26,230 nt of DNA from assembly GCA_013138655.1 (NCBI GenBank), contig WTCI01000183.1:1-26230 (forward strand), read 5' to 3'. Source of the DNA: Desulfuromonadaceae bacterium. Lineage in GTDB: Bacteria > Desulfobacterota > Desulfuromonadia > Desulfuromonadales > Geopsychrobacteraceae. The notes beneath the pieces are model-generated. The model did no database searches. It was not told where the DNA came from and saw only the letters and a list, made by a program, of their open reading frames with translations. Of this stretch, positions 1 to 7,217 are shown piece by piece. Position 1 is the first letter of the stretch; every line of letters starts with the position of its first letter. The position numbers were made by a program, and so were the translations under genes.

Positions 1-21
1 AAGGGGACTGATCATATTTTT

Positions 22-47
22 TGAACAGTAGAGAGCTTATGAACAGT
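22..47 (+). repeat. Direct repeat of TGAACAGT, 18-base period
   Basis: The octamer TGAACAGT occurs at 22-29 and again at 40-47. It lies in the non-coding leader upstream of gltD and could be a tandem regulator site or chance. Bases 1-214 contain no gene I can support; any frame entering from the left edge stops within the first tens of bases. Confidence 0.3.
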
Positions 48-91
48 CTTTCCCTAAACAACAACTTCTACCCTCAACGGGGGAGATATTT

Positions 92-145
92 GCGCCAGAG
101 GCAAGGCGCGGGCAATTTTTACCCACAGGCGTAGTAAACTACGCC
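92..145. repeat. REP-like structured intergenic element with two hairpins
   Basis: Two inverted repeats sit side by side. GCGCC at 92-96 pairs with GGCGC at 105-109. A perfect 8-base stem, GGCGTAGT at 128-135 and ACTACGCC at 138-145, closes a 2-base AA spacer. The element continues as non-coding sequence up to the gltD ribosome-binding site. From memory it resembles short intergenic repeats of Desulfuromonadales genomes, but no second copy is present in this window, so the repeat status is inferred. Confidence 0.45.
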
Positions 146-214
146 GAGGACACAAAAAGTGACTGCAACACCGCAGATGCAGATGGTGTGAAGCTCTTTC
201 CCTTCGGAGACGCT

Positions 215-1603
215 ATGCAAAATTTTGTGGAGACTAATCGCCGAGACCCGGAGAAGATCGATGTCAGCGAGCGACTGGACAATTTTGCCGAGATCTACAA
301 ATTTTTTGACAACCGCCAAGTCCGTAAGCAGGCCGAGCGCTGCGTGCAGTGCGGCGCCCCCTTCTGCACCAGCATCGGCTGTCCACTGCAGAATCACATC
401 CCCCAGTGGCTCGAAGCGATTGCCGACCGCGACCTTGAACGCGCCTTTTACCTGTCGAACGAAAGTTCCCCCTTCCCGGAAATTCTCGGCCGGGTCTGCC
501 CCCAGAGCCACCTTTGTGAAGGGGCCTGTACCCTCGACGACGGTCACGGAGCAATCACCATCGGCGCCATCGAAGCGTCAATTACCGACCTGGCTTTCGA
601 AGCCGGGCTGCAACTCCCCTTTCCCGGCATCCGCCACGAGCAGACAATCGCGGTCGTCGGCTCCGGGCCGGCCGGGATCTCCTGCGCCCACTTTCTGCTC
701 CGGGCCGGGATCGGCGTGGAAATGTATGAACGTGCCGACCGCCCCGGCGGCCTGCTCACTTACGGTATCCCCGGTTTCAAGCTGGACAAGGGGATTGTCG
801 AGCGCCGTTTCAAACTGCTGCGTAAGGCAGGATTGAACTTGCATCTGCAACAGGAGGTCGGCAAAGATATCACGCTGGCCGACCTGCTCGACCGGCATGC
901 CGCCGTTTTTATCGGCAGCGGTGCAACCAGGGGAAAACAGGCCGGGATGGCTGGTGAGGATCTGCCGCAGGTACTGCCGGCGATGGACTACCTGACCGTC
1001 AAACAACATCAGGTTTTCGGCAAAAGCGCTGATCCGAACTACACGATGCAGGACCAGCGCGTGGTGGTTATCGGCGGCGGCGACACCGCGATGGATTGTC
1101 TGCGAACGGCAGTCCGTGACGGAGCCCGGAGCGTTTCCTGCCTTTACCGACGGGACGCAGCCAACATGCCGGGCAGTTGCAAGGAATATCATAACGCGGT
1201 CGAAGAGGGGGTCGAATTCTGCTTCAATACCAGCCCACGGAATATTCACCGGAAAGAAACCGGGGTGCTCTGTGTCGAGGTGGAAAAGACCCGCATGGGG
1301 GAACCGGGTGAAGATGGCCGCCAGCGGGTCGAAATCCTCCCCGACAGCGTCCATTGTATCCCGGCAGACGTGGTCATTCCGGCGCTTGGCTTTGACGTGG
1401 AAACGCTCCCCGGTTTGCTCGCCGCCAAGGTGGAGTGTGATCAATGGGGACAGTTGATGATCGATCCCGCAACGGGAGCAACCAGCAATCCGAAAGTGTA
1501 CGCCGGTGGTGATTGTTATCGCGGCGCGGATCTCGTGGTCACGGCAGCGGCGGATGGGCGCAGAGCGGCGCTGGCGATCATGCGAAAATTGTTGACTCGC
1601 TAA
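215..1603 (+). CDS. gltD: Glutamate synthase (NADPH) small subunit
   Basis: This subunit passes electrons from NAD(P)H through FAD and iron-sulfur centres to the large subunit, which makes glutamate from glutamine and 2-oxoglutarate. The N-terminal quarter carries the cysteine motifs CVQCGAPFC, GCPLQNHIP and GRVCPQSHLCEGAC. They are followed by an FAD-binding VVGSGPAGISCA fold, the NAD(P)H-binding VVVIGGGDTAMDC fold, and a C-terminal GGDCYRGADLVVTA flavin motif. At 462 residues it is full length for the family. I chose ATG 215 because GGAGA at 206-210 is well placed; the in-frame ATG at 188 lacks such a site and adds residues atypical of GltD. No large subunit is visible; bases 1-214 do not encode its end, so this copy may stand apart or serve another partner. 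The stop is followed directly by the next start. Confidence 0.93.
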   Translation: MQNFVETNRRDPEKIDVSERLDNFAEIYKFFDNRQVRKQAERCVQCGAPFCTSIGCPLQNHIPQWLEAIADRDLERAFYLSNESSPFPEILGRVCPQSHLCEGACTLDDGHGAITIGAIEASITDLAFEAGLQLPFPGIRHEQTIAVVGSGPAGISCAHFLLRAGIGVEMYERADRPGGLLTYGIPGFKLDKGIVERRFKLLRKAGLNLHLQQEVGKDITLADLLDRHAAVFIGSGATRGKQAGMAGEDLPQVLPAMDYLTVKQHQVFGKSADPNYTMQDQRVVVIGGGDTAMDCLRTAVRDGARSVSCLYRRDAANMPGSCKEYHNAVEEGVEFCFNTSPRNIHRKETGVLCVEVEKTRMGEPGEDGRQRVEILPDSVHCIPADVVIPALGFDVETLPGLLAAKVECDQWGQLMIDPATGATSNPKVYAGGDCYRGADLVVTAAADGRRAALAIMRKLLTR

Positions 1604-2554
1604 ATGCAAGCCTTTGACCTCTGGCCGGCGACAATCACTCCCCTTTCCGCAAGTGAACAGGCTGAACTGCTCAACTTACTGCAACCGCTGTTCGGCGGAC
1701 AACTGGCGCTGCACCAACTCCCCGGCAAGTTGGCCGCAGAACTGCCCCGCCTCTACCTGCCGTTGGCCGCTTGGCTGAATCAGCAACGCCCGGAAAGTGG
1801 GCCGTTACTGGTCGGGCTCAACGGCTCCCAGGGCAGCGGCAAATCGACCCTCTGCCGGCTGCTCAAGTGGATACTGGAAGCGGCCTTTAACTGCCGCACC
1901 GGCATCATCTCCATCGATGATCTCTACCTGCCGAAGGCGGCCCGTCGGAAATTAGCAGATCAGGTTCATCCCCTTCTGGCGACCCGTGGTGTTCCCGGAA
2001 CCCATGATGTTCCGCTGGGACTTGAGCTTTTTTCTCAATTGAAACAAGGGACCACAGGGGCAAGACTCGCAATCCCCCGCTTCAATAAGGCCACCGATGA
2101 CCGTTTCCCTCAGGAAGACTGGGATCAGGTCACAACTCCGGTCGACCTGATTCTGTTCGAAGGCTGGTGTGTCGGCGCGACCGCACAGGCTGATGAGGAA
2201 TTGGCAGAGCCGGTCAACCGACTGGAATTGAAGGAGGACAGCGATGGTTCCTGGCGCCGCTACGTCAACGCGCAACTTCAGGGCCCCTATCGCGAGCTGT
2301 TTGACCAGCTCGATCTCCTGTTGATGCTGAAAATCCCCACCTGGGAGATCGTCTACCACTGGCGCAAGCGCCAGGAGGAGCAACTGGCGGCAAAACAGGG
2401 AGGCTCCGGAATTATGGGCGAGGTCGCCTTGCATCGCTTCATCATGCACTACGAGCGCCTGACCAAACACCAGCTGCGAGTCCTGCCGGATGTCGCCGAC
2501 CTGATCCTGTCACTGAATCAGCAGCAGCGGGTCACGGCCCTGCAAGTTCGCTGA
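1604..2554 (+). CDS. D-glycerate 3-kinase-like P-loop kinase
   Basis: The 316-residue protein has a Walker A motif GSQGSGKST at residues 74-82, an acidic ISIDDLYLP segment near residue 105 and FEGWCVG near residue 185. This combination is typical of the glycerate kinase/uridine kinase-like branch related to plant GLYK, which phosphorylates D-glycerate to 3-phosphoglycerate in the cytoplasm. The ATG follows the gltD stop codon without any spacer, which implies translational coupling. No separate ribosome-binding site is obvious. Substrate is inferred from family resemblance; another small-molecule kinase of the phosphoribulokinase/uridine kinase superfamily is possible. Confidence 0.75.
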   Translation: MQAFDLWPATITPLSASEQAELLNLLQPLFGGQLALHQLPGKLAAELPRLYLPLAAWLNQQRPESGPLLVGLNGSQGSGKSTLCRLLKWILEAAFNCRTGIISIDDLYLPKAARRKLADQVHPLLATRGVPGTHDVPLGLELFSQLKQGTTGARLAIPRFNKATDDRFPQEDWDQVTTPVDLILFEGWCVGATAQADEELAEPVNRLELKEDSDGSWRRYVNAQLQGPYRELFDQLDLLLMLKIPTWEIVYHWRKRQEEQLAAKQGGSGIMGEVALHRFIMHYERLTKHQLRVLPDVADLILSLNQQQRVTALQVR

Positions 2555-2576
2555 CGGGACAAATATGGCTCGTCGA

Positions 2577-2593
2577 TTTTTTACGACGCCATC
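2577..2593 (+). repeat. Degenerate copy of the 20-base dispersed repeat
   Basis: The 17 bases TTTTTTACGACGCCATC match 14 of 17 positions of the repeat at 3947-3966. Like the other two copies it lies just downstream of a stop codon (2552-2554). Being short and A/T-rich at one end, it could be a chance match. Confidence 0.35.
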
Positions 2594-2657
2594 TCAAGTC
2601 CTTTTGCGGAAGCATCAAAAATAATTTCTTTGGTTTCCCGGCGGAATACAGGTAGTA

Positions 2658-3929
2658 TTGATCATCAAATTACGAATGATGAACCTCCCGCTATCTGTAG
2701 CTTTTCCGGAGTTTTCATTGGAACACTTCATCGCCCGACAACCAATTTTAGACCTTAAAGGCAAAGTCTACGCCTACGAGCTCCTGTTCCGTTCAGGCCT
2801 GCATAACTATTTTGATGCAGACGATCAGGATCAGGCCGCAGCCAGCGTCATTGCCAACAGCAGCCTGCTCTTTGAATTGAACGAAATGAGTGGCGGGAAA
2901 AAAATCTTTATCAACTGTACCCGCAAGGTTCTGGTTGAAGATTTCATGACCATATTGCCGAGGCAGCAGGCGGTGGTTGAAGTTCTGGAGCATGTGGAAC
3001 CGGACGCGGAGGTGATTGAAGCCTGCCGACGGCTCAAGAATCAAGGCTACATTCTGGCTCTCGATGATTTTGTCTATCACCAGCACTTCGAACCACTGCT
3101 GGAAATAGCGGATATCATCAAGGTCGATTTTCTGCTCAGTGATGTTGCTGAACAGGAACGTCTCGCCAAAACAATGATTCCACGCGGCATCAAAATGCTG
3201 GCGGAAAAAGTGGAAACCCACGAGGTTTACGAGCAAGCGAAAAAAATGGGGTACCAGCTGTTCCAGGGATATTTCTTCAGCAGGCCGGTGATTATTTCAC
3301 GCAAGGACATCCCGACCAACAAATTGCAGTTCCTGCGCATCCTCAAGGATATCCACGCTGAAGAAGTTGATTTCCAAAAACTGGCGCAGACGATCCAGAG
3401 CGAAGTATCCCTCTCGTACAAACTGTTAAAACTGATCAACTCCGCCGCATTTGCCCTGCGCCATAAAGTCACCAATATTCTACAGGCGTTGTCGTTGCTC
3501 GGCCTCCGTGAAATCCGTTCCTGGGTTTCACTGCTGGCGATCTCAGCCATGGCCGAGGATAAACCGGACGAACTTGTTATCTGCTCTCTGGTCCGTGCCA
3601 AGTTCTGCGAACAATTGGCAGAGTTATGCGGATTTTCCAATCGCCAAGCCGACATGTTCCTCATGGGACTTTTTTCCCTGCTCGATGTCATCATGTCCCG
3701 GCCAATTGATGAAATCCTTCAGGAAATCACCGTCGAAGAAGATCTCCGGGAAGCCCTCACCGGAACTCCCGGCACCATGCGGACCATCCTTGAGCTGATT
3801 ATGGCGATAGAAAAAGGGGACTGGGATCAGGTGTCAAACTTGTCTGCAGAACTCGACATTGATGAAAAACCTCTCAGTGAAGCCTACATGGGCGCCGTGA
3901 AGTGGGCCAATGAAATTTATGCCATATAG
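2658..3929 (+). CDS. EAL-HDOD (YuxH-type) signalling protein
   Basis: The first half is an EAL-type domain beginning FIARQPILDLKGKVYAYELLFR: the signature EAL is ELL near residue 41, and ALDDF, IKVDF and LAEKVET follow in family order. The second half, from about residue 205, is a helical HDOD domain with KLLKLINSAAF and ALSLLGLREIRSW. EAL domains cleave cyclic di-GMP, but members of this EAL-HDOD subfamily are often degenerate and thought to act as signalling adaptors, so catalysis is uncertain. The listed start is TTG 2658, five bases after AGG at 2650-2652. ATG 2676 or 2679 are alternatives without a clear ribosome-binding site. It stands alone between spacers. A 14-base palindrome, TATAGCCGGCTATA at 3925-3938, overlaps its stop codon. 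Confidence 0.88.
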   Translation: MIIKLRMMNLPLSVAFPEFSLEHFIARQPILDLKGKVYAYELLFRSGLHNYFDADDQDQAAASVIANSSLLFELNEMSGGKKIFINCTRKVLVEDFMTILPRQQAVVEVLEHVEPDAEVIEACRRLKNQGYILALDDFVYHQHFEPLLEIADIIKVDFLLSDVAEQERLAKTMIPRGIKMLAEKVETHEVYEQAKKMGYQLFQGYFFSRPVIISRKDIPTNKLQFLRILKDIHAEEVDFQKLAQTIQSEVSLSYKLLKLINSAAFALRHKVTNILQALSLLGLREIRSWVSLLAISAMAEDKPDELVICSLVRAKFCEQLAELCGFSNRQADMFLMGLFSLLDVIMSRPIDEILQEITVEEDLREALTGTPGTMRTILELIMAIEKGDWDQVSNLSAELDIDEKPLSEAYMGAVKWANEIYAI

Positions 3930-3952
3930 CCGGCTATACATCATTCTTTTTT
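3925..3952 (+). terminator. Weak terminator-like palindrome and T-run
   Basis: A perfect palindrome, TATAGCCGGCTATA at 3925-3938, spans the stop codon of the EAL-HDOD gene. Six Ts follow at 3947-3952. The stem is short and the T-run is eight bases away, so function as an intrinsic terminator is doubtful. The T-run also belongs to the dispersed repeat. Confidence 0.3.
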
Positions 3953-3966
3953 GCGAGACCATCATT
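3947..3966 (+). repeat. 20-base dispersed repeat, copy A
   Basis: TTTTTTGCGAGACCATCATT at 3947-3966 is the exact reverse complement of AATGATGGTCTCGCAAAAAA at 20918-20937, about 17 kb away. Both copies begin within about 20 bases of a stop codon. From memory, closely similar sequences recur between genes in Geobacter-type genomes. Confidence 0.7.
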
Positions 3967-4262
3967 CTTTCCAGCATCCGCGCCTAACCCATTGACTCGA
4001 ATACTCGTGTTTCAGCACCGGGACATCCGGCAGGTCAGATCCCGGAACATGGACATTCAACCAATCGGAAAGAAATCTCTTCACCTCAAGAGAGTCCGCA
4101 AACTCGCCGTTCTTGTTCCGCTGCCACAAGCCATGGTGCCTGCTCGATAGACCGCTCATGTTCGCGGCAGTGTTTGAGTCCTCCCGGACATTCCGCCCGG
4201 CGTATATCGTCTTCCCGACAAGCCGGCACAAGTAGGTTGTGGTTATTTTAATCTTTCGGCGA
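3967..4262. other. Gene-poor spacer; possible gene remnant on the - strand
   Basis: The whole gap 3930-4318 has no gene I can support with confidence. A minus-strand open frame runs from GTG 4279 to 3962 (105 codons) without a recognisable ribosome-binding site. Its last 60 residues look protein-like, with FLSDWLNVHVPGSD and an HxxxxD spacing that faintly recalls the C-terminal helix of hemerythrins. The upstream HxxxH and glutamate ligands of that family are not seen. It may be a decayed fragment or a chance frame. Confidence 0.3.
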
Positions 4263-4291
4263 TTGACAGTCCGGCACACACAGGTTAAAAA
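4263..4291 (+). promoter_or_regulatory. Candidate sigma-70 promoter
   Basis: A perfect TTGACA at 4263-4268 is followed after 17 bases by TAAAAA at 4286-4291, a 4-of-6 match to the -10 box. Transcription would begin near 4298, about 20 bases before the zinc-ribbon gene. A TATAAA at 4301-4306 is badly spaced from this -35. Confidence 0.35.
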
Positions 4292-4318
4292 AGCCCCCTT
4301 TATAAAATCGGAGTCTGT

Positions 4319-4741
4319 ATGACAGAAAAAATATTATCCGCTGGCGATTATATTTCCGCCAAGTGTACCAAGTGCAAAGCGACAACCAATCACACGATTG
4401 TTGCCATGGTCGGAAAAAAAGTTGTCAAGGTTGAATGCAACACCTGCGGCGGAACCCATAATTACCGGAGTGAAGCAGCAGAAAAAAAAACCACCAAGCG
4501 CAAAGCGACAACCACCAAGCCAGCTGCGGAAAGCAAAGCGCAGCGTGCCTGGGAAGAGATCATGGCGCAGTCCCGTTCGGAAGATGCTGTCCCCTACAAC
4601 ATGGCCACTTCGGTGACAACGGGTATGTTGATTCAACACCCCAGCTTCGGTCTTGGCCTGGTCATCAACTGTATTCGCCCGAACAAAATGGAAGTCCGTT
4701 TTCAATCGGGCGTTAAACTGTTGCGTTGCAAGCTCGACTGA
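4319..4741 (+). CDS. Zinc-ribbon protein with CarD/Tudor-like C-terminus
   Basis: The 140-residue protein has two CxxC pairs (C16/C19 and C40/C43), as in a zinc ribbon. A basic, threonine- and lysine-rich linker covers about residues 54-72. The C-terminal 40 residues, MLIQHPSFGLGLVINCI and onward, resemble the small beta-barrel of CarD/UvrD-tail type domains, in which a conserved HPxFGxG turn is followed by a basic strand. These folds often contact RNA polymerase or nucleic acids, so a nucleic-acid-associated role is plausible but unproven. GGAG at 4310-4313, five bases before the ATG, fixes the start. I do not recognise a named gene. Confidence 0.75.
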   Translation: MTEKILSAGDYISAKCTKCKATTNHTIVAMVGKKVVKVECNTCGGTHNYRSEAAEKKTTKRKATTTKPAAESKAQRAWEEIMAQSRSEDAVPYNMATSVTTGMLIQHPSFGLGLVINCIRPNKMEVRFQSGVKLLRCKLD

Positions 4742-4835
4742 CACCGGCAAAAGATTGACAAGCACCACCGGGTGCGGTTTAGTGGTGAGCGAAACTTCGA
4801 CTCGGCGCTAACAGCCCATGACACTGTGAGTTGCG

Positions 4836-5894
4836 ATGGCAATCCCCTCTCCTGCAAGCAAACATTCTCGCTTACTGCCGACTTTAGCGGCGCTGGTCAT
4901 TATTATTGCCGGGATGAAAGCCGCCTCGGCGCTGTTGGTTCCTTTTCTTCTCGCGATCTTTATCTCGATCATTAGTGCCGGACCTTTTTACTGGCTGCAA
5001 AAACATAAAATGCCCCCCTGGCTGGCCCTACTGATCGTCATCGCAAGCGTCATGCTGGCCGGGTTTCTGATGATCACGCTGGTCGGTACCTCGGTCAACG
5101 ATTTCAACAACAACCTGCCGGTCTATCAGGAAAAACTTCGTGCTCAGGCCCTGCTGCTGATCGACTATCTCAACAGATTCGGCATCAAGCTTTCCCGGGA
5201 GGTTCTCCTGGAACATTTTGATCCGGGCGCAGTCATGCAGTCGGCTGCCAGCATGCTGGCCAGAGCCGGCGGGGTGTTGACCAACTCGTTCCTGATCCTG
5301 CTGACGGTCATCTTTATTCTCTTTGAAGCCGCCGGTATGCCGGCCAAATTACGGGCCGCGCTGCCTGATGCCCACTTTCCACTGGCGTCGTTCGAAAAAT
5401 TTATCGCTGGCGTACGCCAGTATCTGGTCATCAAAACCCTGGTCAGCCTGGCGACCGGGATCGCCGTCACCATCGGTCTGATGCTGCTTGGCCTCGACTA
5501 TTTTCTGCTCTGGGGCCTGCTTGCCTTCCTGCTCAACTACGTGCCGAATATCGGCTCGATCATCGCAGCGATTCCCGCTGTTCTGCTGGCCGTCGTGCAA
5601 CTGGGGACGTTCAAGGCCTTATTGGTCGCAGCCATCTATCTGGCCGTCAATGTCATCATGGGGAATGCCGTTGAGCCTAAACTGATGGGGCGCAAACTGG
5701 GGCTGTCATCTCTCGTGGTGTTTCTTTCGCTGGTTTTCTGGGGCTGGATTCTCGGCCCGATCGGCATGCTGCTTTCAGTCCCATTGACGATGATTGTCAA
5801 AATTGCCCTGGAAGTGAATGATTCGACCCGCTGGCTGGCCATCCTGCTCAGCTCAGATGCCTCGGTTCCGCAAAAAGCCTCTGCCTACAAGTAA
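4836..5894 (+). CDS. AI-2E family (PerM/TqsA-like) membrane transporter
   Basis: This 352-residue integral membrane protein has the family layout: paired hydrophobic helices at the N-terminus (LLPTLAALVIIIAGMKAASALLVPFLLAIFI split over two segments), a third helix near residue 65, a long amphipathic stretch, and about four further helices after residue 145. The motifs LLNYVPNIGSIIAAIP and GNAVEPKLMGRKLGLS are hallmarks of the family. Members export autoinducer-2 (TqsA) or act as ion antiporters or permeases; substrate cannot be read from sequence. The ribosome-binding site is weak (GTGAG just upstream). The spacing of 94 bases from the previous gene makes co-transcription possible but unproven. 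Confidence 0.88.
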   Translation: MAIPSPASKHSRLLPTLAALVIIIAGMKAASALLVPFLLAIFISIISAGPFYWLQKHKMPPWLALLIVIASVMLAGFLMITLVGTSVNDFNNNLPVYQEKLRAQALLLIDYLNRFGIKLSREVLLEHFDPGAVMQSAASMLARAGGVLTNSFLILLTVIFILFEAAGMPAKLRAALPDAHFPLASFEKFIAGVRQYLVIKTLVSLATGIAVTIGLMLLGLDYFLLWGLLAFLLNYVPNIGSIIAAIPAVLLAVVQLGTFKALLVAAIYLAVNVIMGNAVEPKLMGRKLGLSSLVVFLSLVFWGWILGPIGMLLSVPLTMIVKIALEVNDSTRWLAILLSSDASVPQKASAYK

Positions 5895-6151
5895 TATTCC
5901 TCCAGGCAGCGTCGCCTGGCCACCTCTCTGGCCCATCAGCAGCCGTTAGACGAGAAAGAGCAAGCACTCACACTAAGGGTCTATCCCGACACCACGACTG
6001 AAGGGATTGCTGCGCGGATCACGGAACGGGTCAGCCATTCCGAATGTTGGAAATGACGCCTTACAAATCCTTAGAAAAGCTGAGACGCTATTATAAAACG
6101 ATTTATTGTACAGATAACCCTAAGGGTCAGACGATTTCCCCCTGTGGTTAC
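5895..6151. other. Convergent spacer with a short hairpin
   Basis: This 257-base gap separates the AI-2E gene (+) from folE2 (-). A perfect 6-base stem, CCAGGC at 5902-5907 and GCCTGG at 5914-5919, lies just after the AI-2E stop but has no T-run. CTAAGGGTC occurs twice (near 5974 and 6119). I see no gene. Confidence 0.4.
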
Positions 6152-6946
6152 TCAGGTGCGGGACCACTCGATGCGGGCAAAAGCGTTGTGATTATGGATG
6201 CTTTCCTGATTGACTATGTTAACTTGAAACCATGAAATCCGAGCATCACTCATCAGTTTTTGTGCCACGTTACGGACAATATCTTCGACAAATACCGGGT
6301 TCTCATAGGCCTGTTCAGTGACCGCCTTCTCATCCTCACGCTTTAATAGGACGTATACCGGGGCAGAGGCAGATGTTTCTGCGATTTCAATGAGATCCTC
6401 AATCCAAAACAGCTCAGGATTGCCGTTGGGCTTTCGGACAGTACGTATTTCAATGCTTACATGCCCCCTTTGGTTATGGGCGCCATATTTCGAAATGGCT
6501 TTACTGCATGGGCAAAGGCTGGTCACTGGGACCTTTACGCCCAAAATATAATCATCGCCTTGGTCATCGGCGTTGCCAACAAAGCTGCATTCATATTTCA
6601 TGAGCCCTGGAGATTTGCTGACCGGTGCCACCTTTTCCAGAAAATACGGAAAGTAGATTTCAACCTTTGCCCTTTCAGCTTGAAGGCGCTTCTTGAGGGA
6701 AGGCAACATCTGCGACAAGGTTCGTATGGTCATTTCGTCCTGGTACTCGTTGAGCACCTCGAAAAAACGACTCATATGCGTCCCCTTGAAATGATGAGGA
6801 AGATTGACTGTCATCGACAGGGTGGCAACCGTTTTCTGGCTACCGCTGGTTTTGTCTAACACAATGATGGGGTGGCTGATATCACAGACACCAACCTCAT
6901 CAATCGGAATGTTGCGTTTGTCTTGGGAGCTCTGAAGATCAATCAT
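6152..6946 (-). CDS. folE2: GTP cyclohydrolase IB (FolE2)
   Basis: FolE2 converts GTP to 7,8-dihydroneopterin triphosphate, the first step of tetrahydrofolate and of queuosine/deazapurine synthesis. Unlike FolE it is not restricted to zinc. The sequence shows the family cores NIPIDEVGVCDISHPI, VNLPHHFKGTHMSRF and SLCPCSKAISKYGAHNQRG. The last holds the active-site cysteine region (CPC at residues 147-149) and the conserved histidine (159), counted from the upstream ATG at 6952. I prefer the ATG at 6946 because GGTGA lies six bases before it; the upstream ATG abuts that site. Full length is about 264 residues. No folate or queuosine gene is adjacent. The gene looks richer in A/T than the RtcB cluster before it and sits between two gene-free spacers. 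Confidence 0.93.
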   Translation of the reverse strand: MIDLQSSQDKRNIPIDEVGVCDISHPIIVLDKTSGSQKTVATLSMTVNLPHHFKGTHMSRFFEVLNEYQDEMTIRTLSQMLPSLKKRLQAERAKVEIYFPYFLEKVAPVSKSPGLMKYECSFVGNADDQGDDYILGVKVPVTSLCPCSKAISKYGAHNQRGHVSIEIRTVRKPNGNPELFWIEDLIEIAETSASAPVYVLLKREDEKAVTEQAYENPVFVEDIVRNVAQKLMSDARISWFQVNIVNQESIHNHNAFARIEWSRT

Positions 6947-6952
6947 CGCCAT

Positions 6953-7217
6953 TCACCATGTTGGATGACATTTTTCAGCATTGGGGCATGCTGGAATCAC
7001 AGGAAGAGGACAGAATACGGTGGGACTATGCACAATTCAACCTACAAATTCCAGCTTTTTAAATGCCCACCCTTTTCCTGGCTCCGCAAAGTCCAATTCT
7101 ATCTCCTAGTGTTCCAGGGGCAGTCCATAAGTTCTGCACGGTTATGCCGCCAGCTTGAGGGAGCCTTTTCCGGCCGGTTGGAAATACCGCACCGTGGGAC
7201 GTATCCAAGGGAGAAAG
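6953..7217. other. Spacer between rtcB and folE2
   Basis: No intact gene is visible in these 265 bases. A minus-strand frame of about 22 codons ending near 7035 reads ELDFAEPGKGWAFKKLEFVG then stop; it looks protein-like but lacks a start and may be the decayed tail of a lost gene. A 6-base stem, AAGGGA at 7207-7212 with TCCCTT at 7221-7226, spans the rtcB stop codon without a T-run. I do not see a tetrahydrofolate or preQ1 riboswitch fold. Confidence 0.35.

Noticed and set aside
578-1609. Long minus-strand frame opposite gltD
   Set aside because: Shadow of a well-supported gltD reading frame in G/C-rich DNA.
4772-4975. Short plus-strand frame overlapping the AI-2E start
   Set aside because: Non-homologous, no good ribosome-binding site, and contradicted by the AI-2E frame that overlaps it.
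5895-6057. Frame in phase with the AI-2E gene stays open for about 53 codons after its TAA stop
   Set aside because: The AI-2E protein already ends at a normal length, the extension lacks a start codon and membrane character, and readthrough has no supporting signal.
6953-7217. Riboswitch (tetrahydrofolate or preQ1 type) upstream of folE2
   Set aside because: I could not find the conserved core sequences or a convincing pseudoknot in this spacer.
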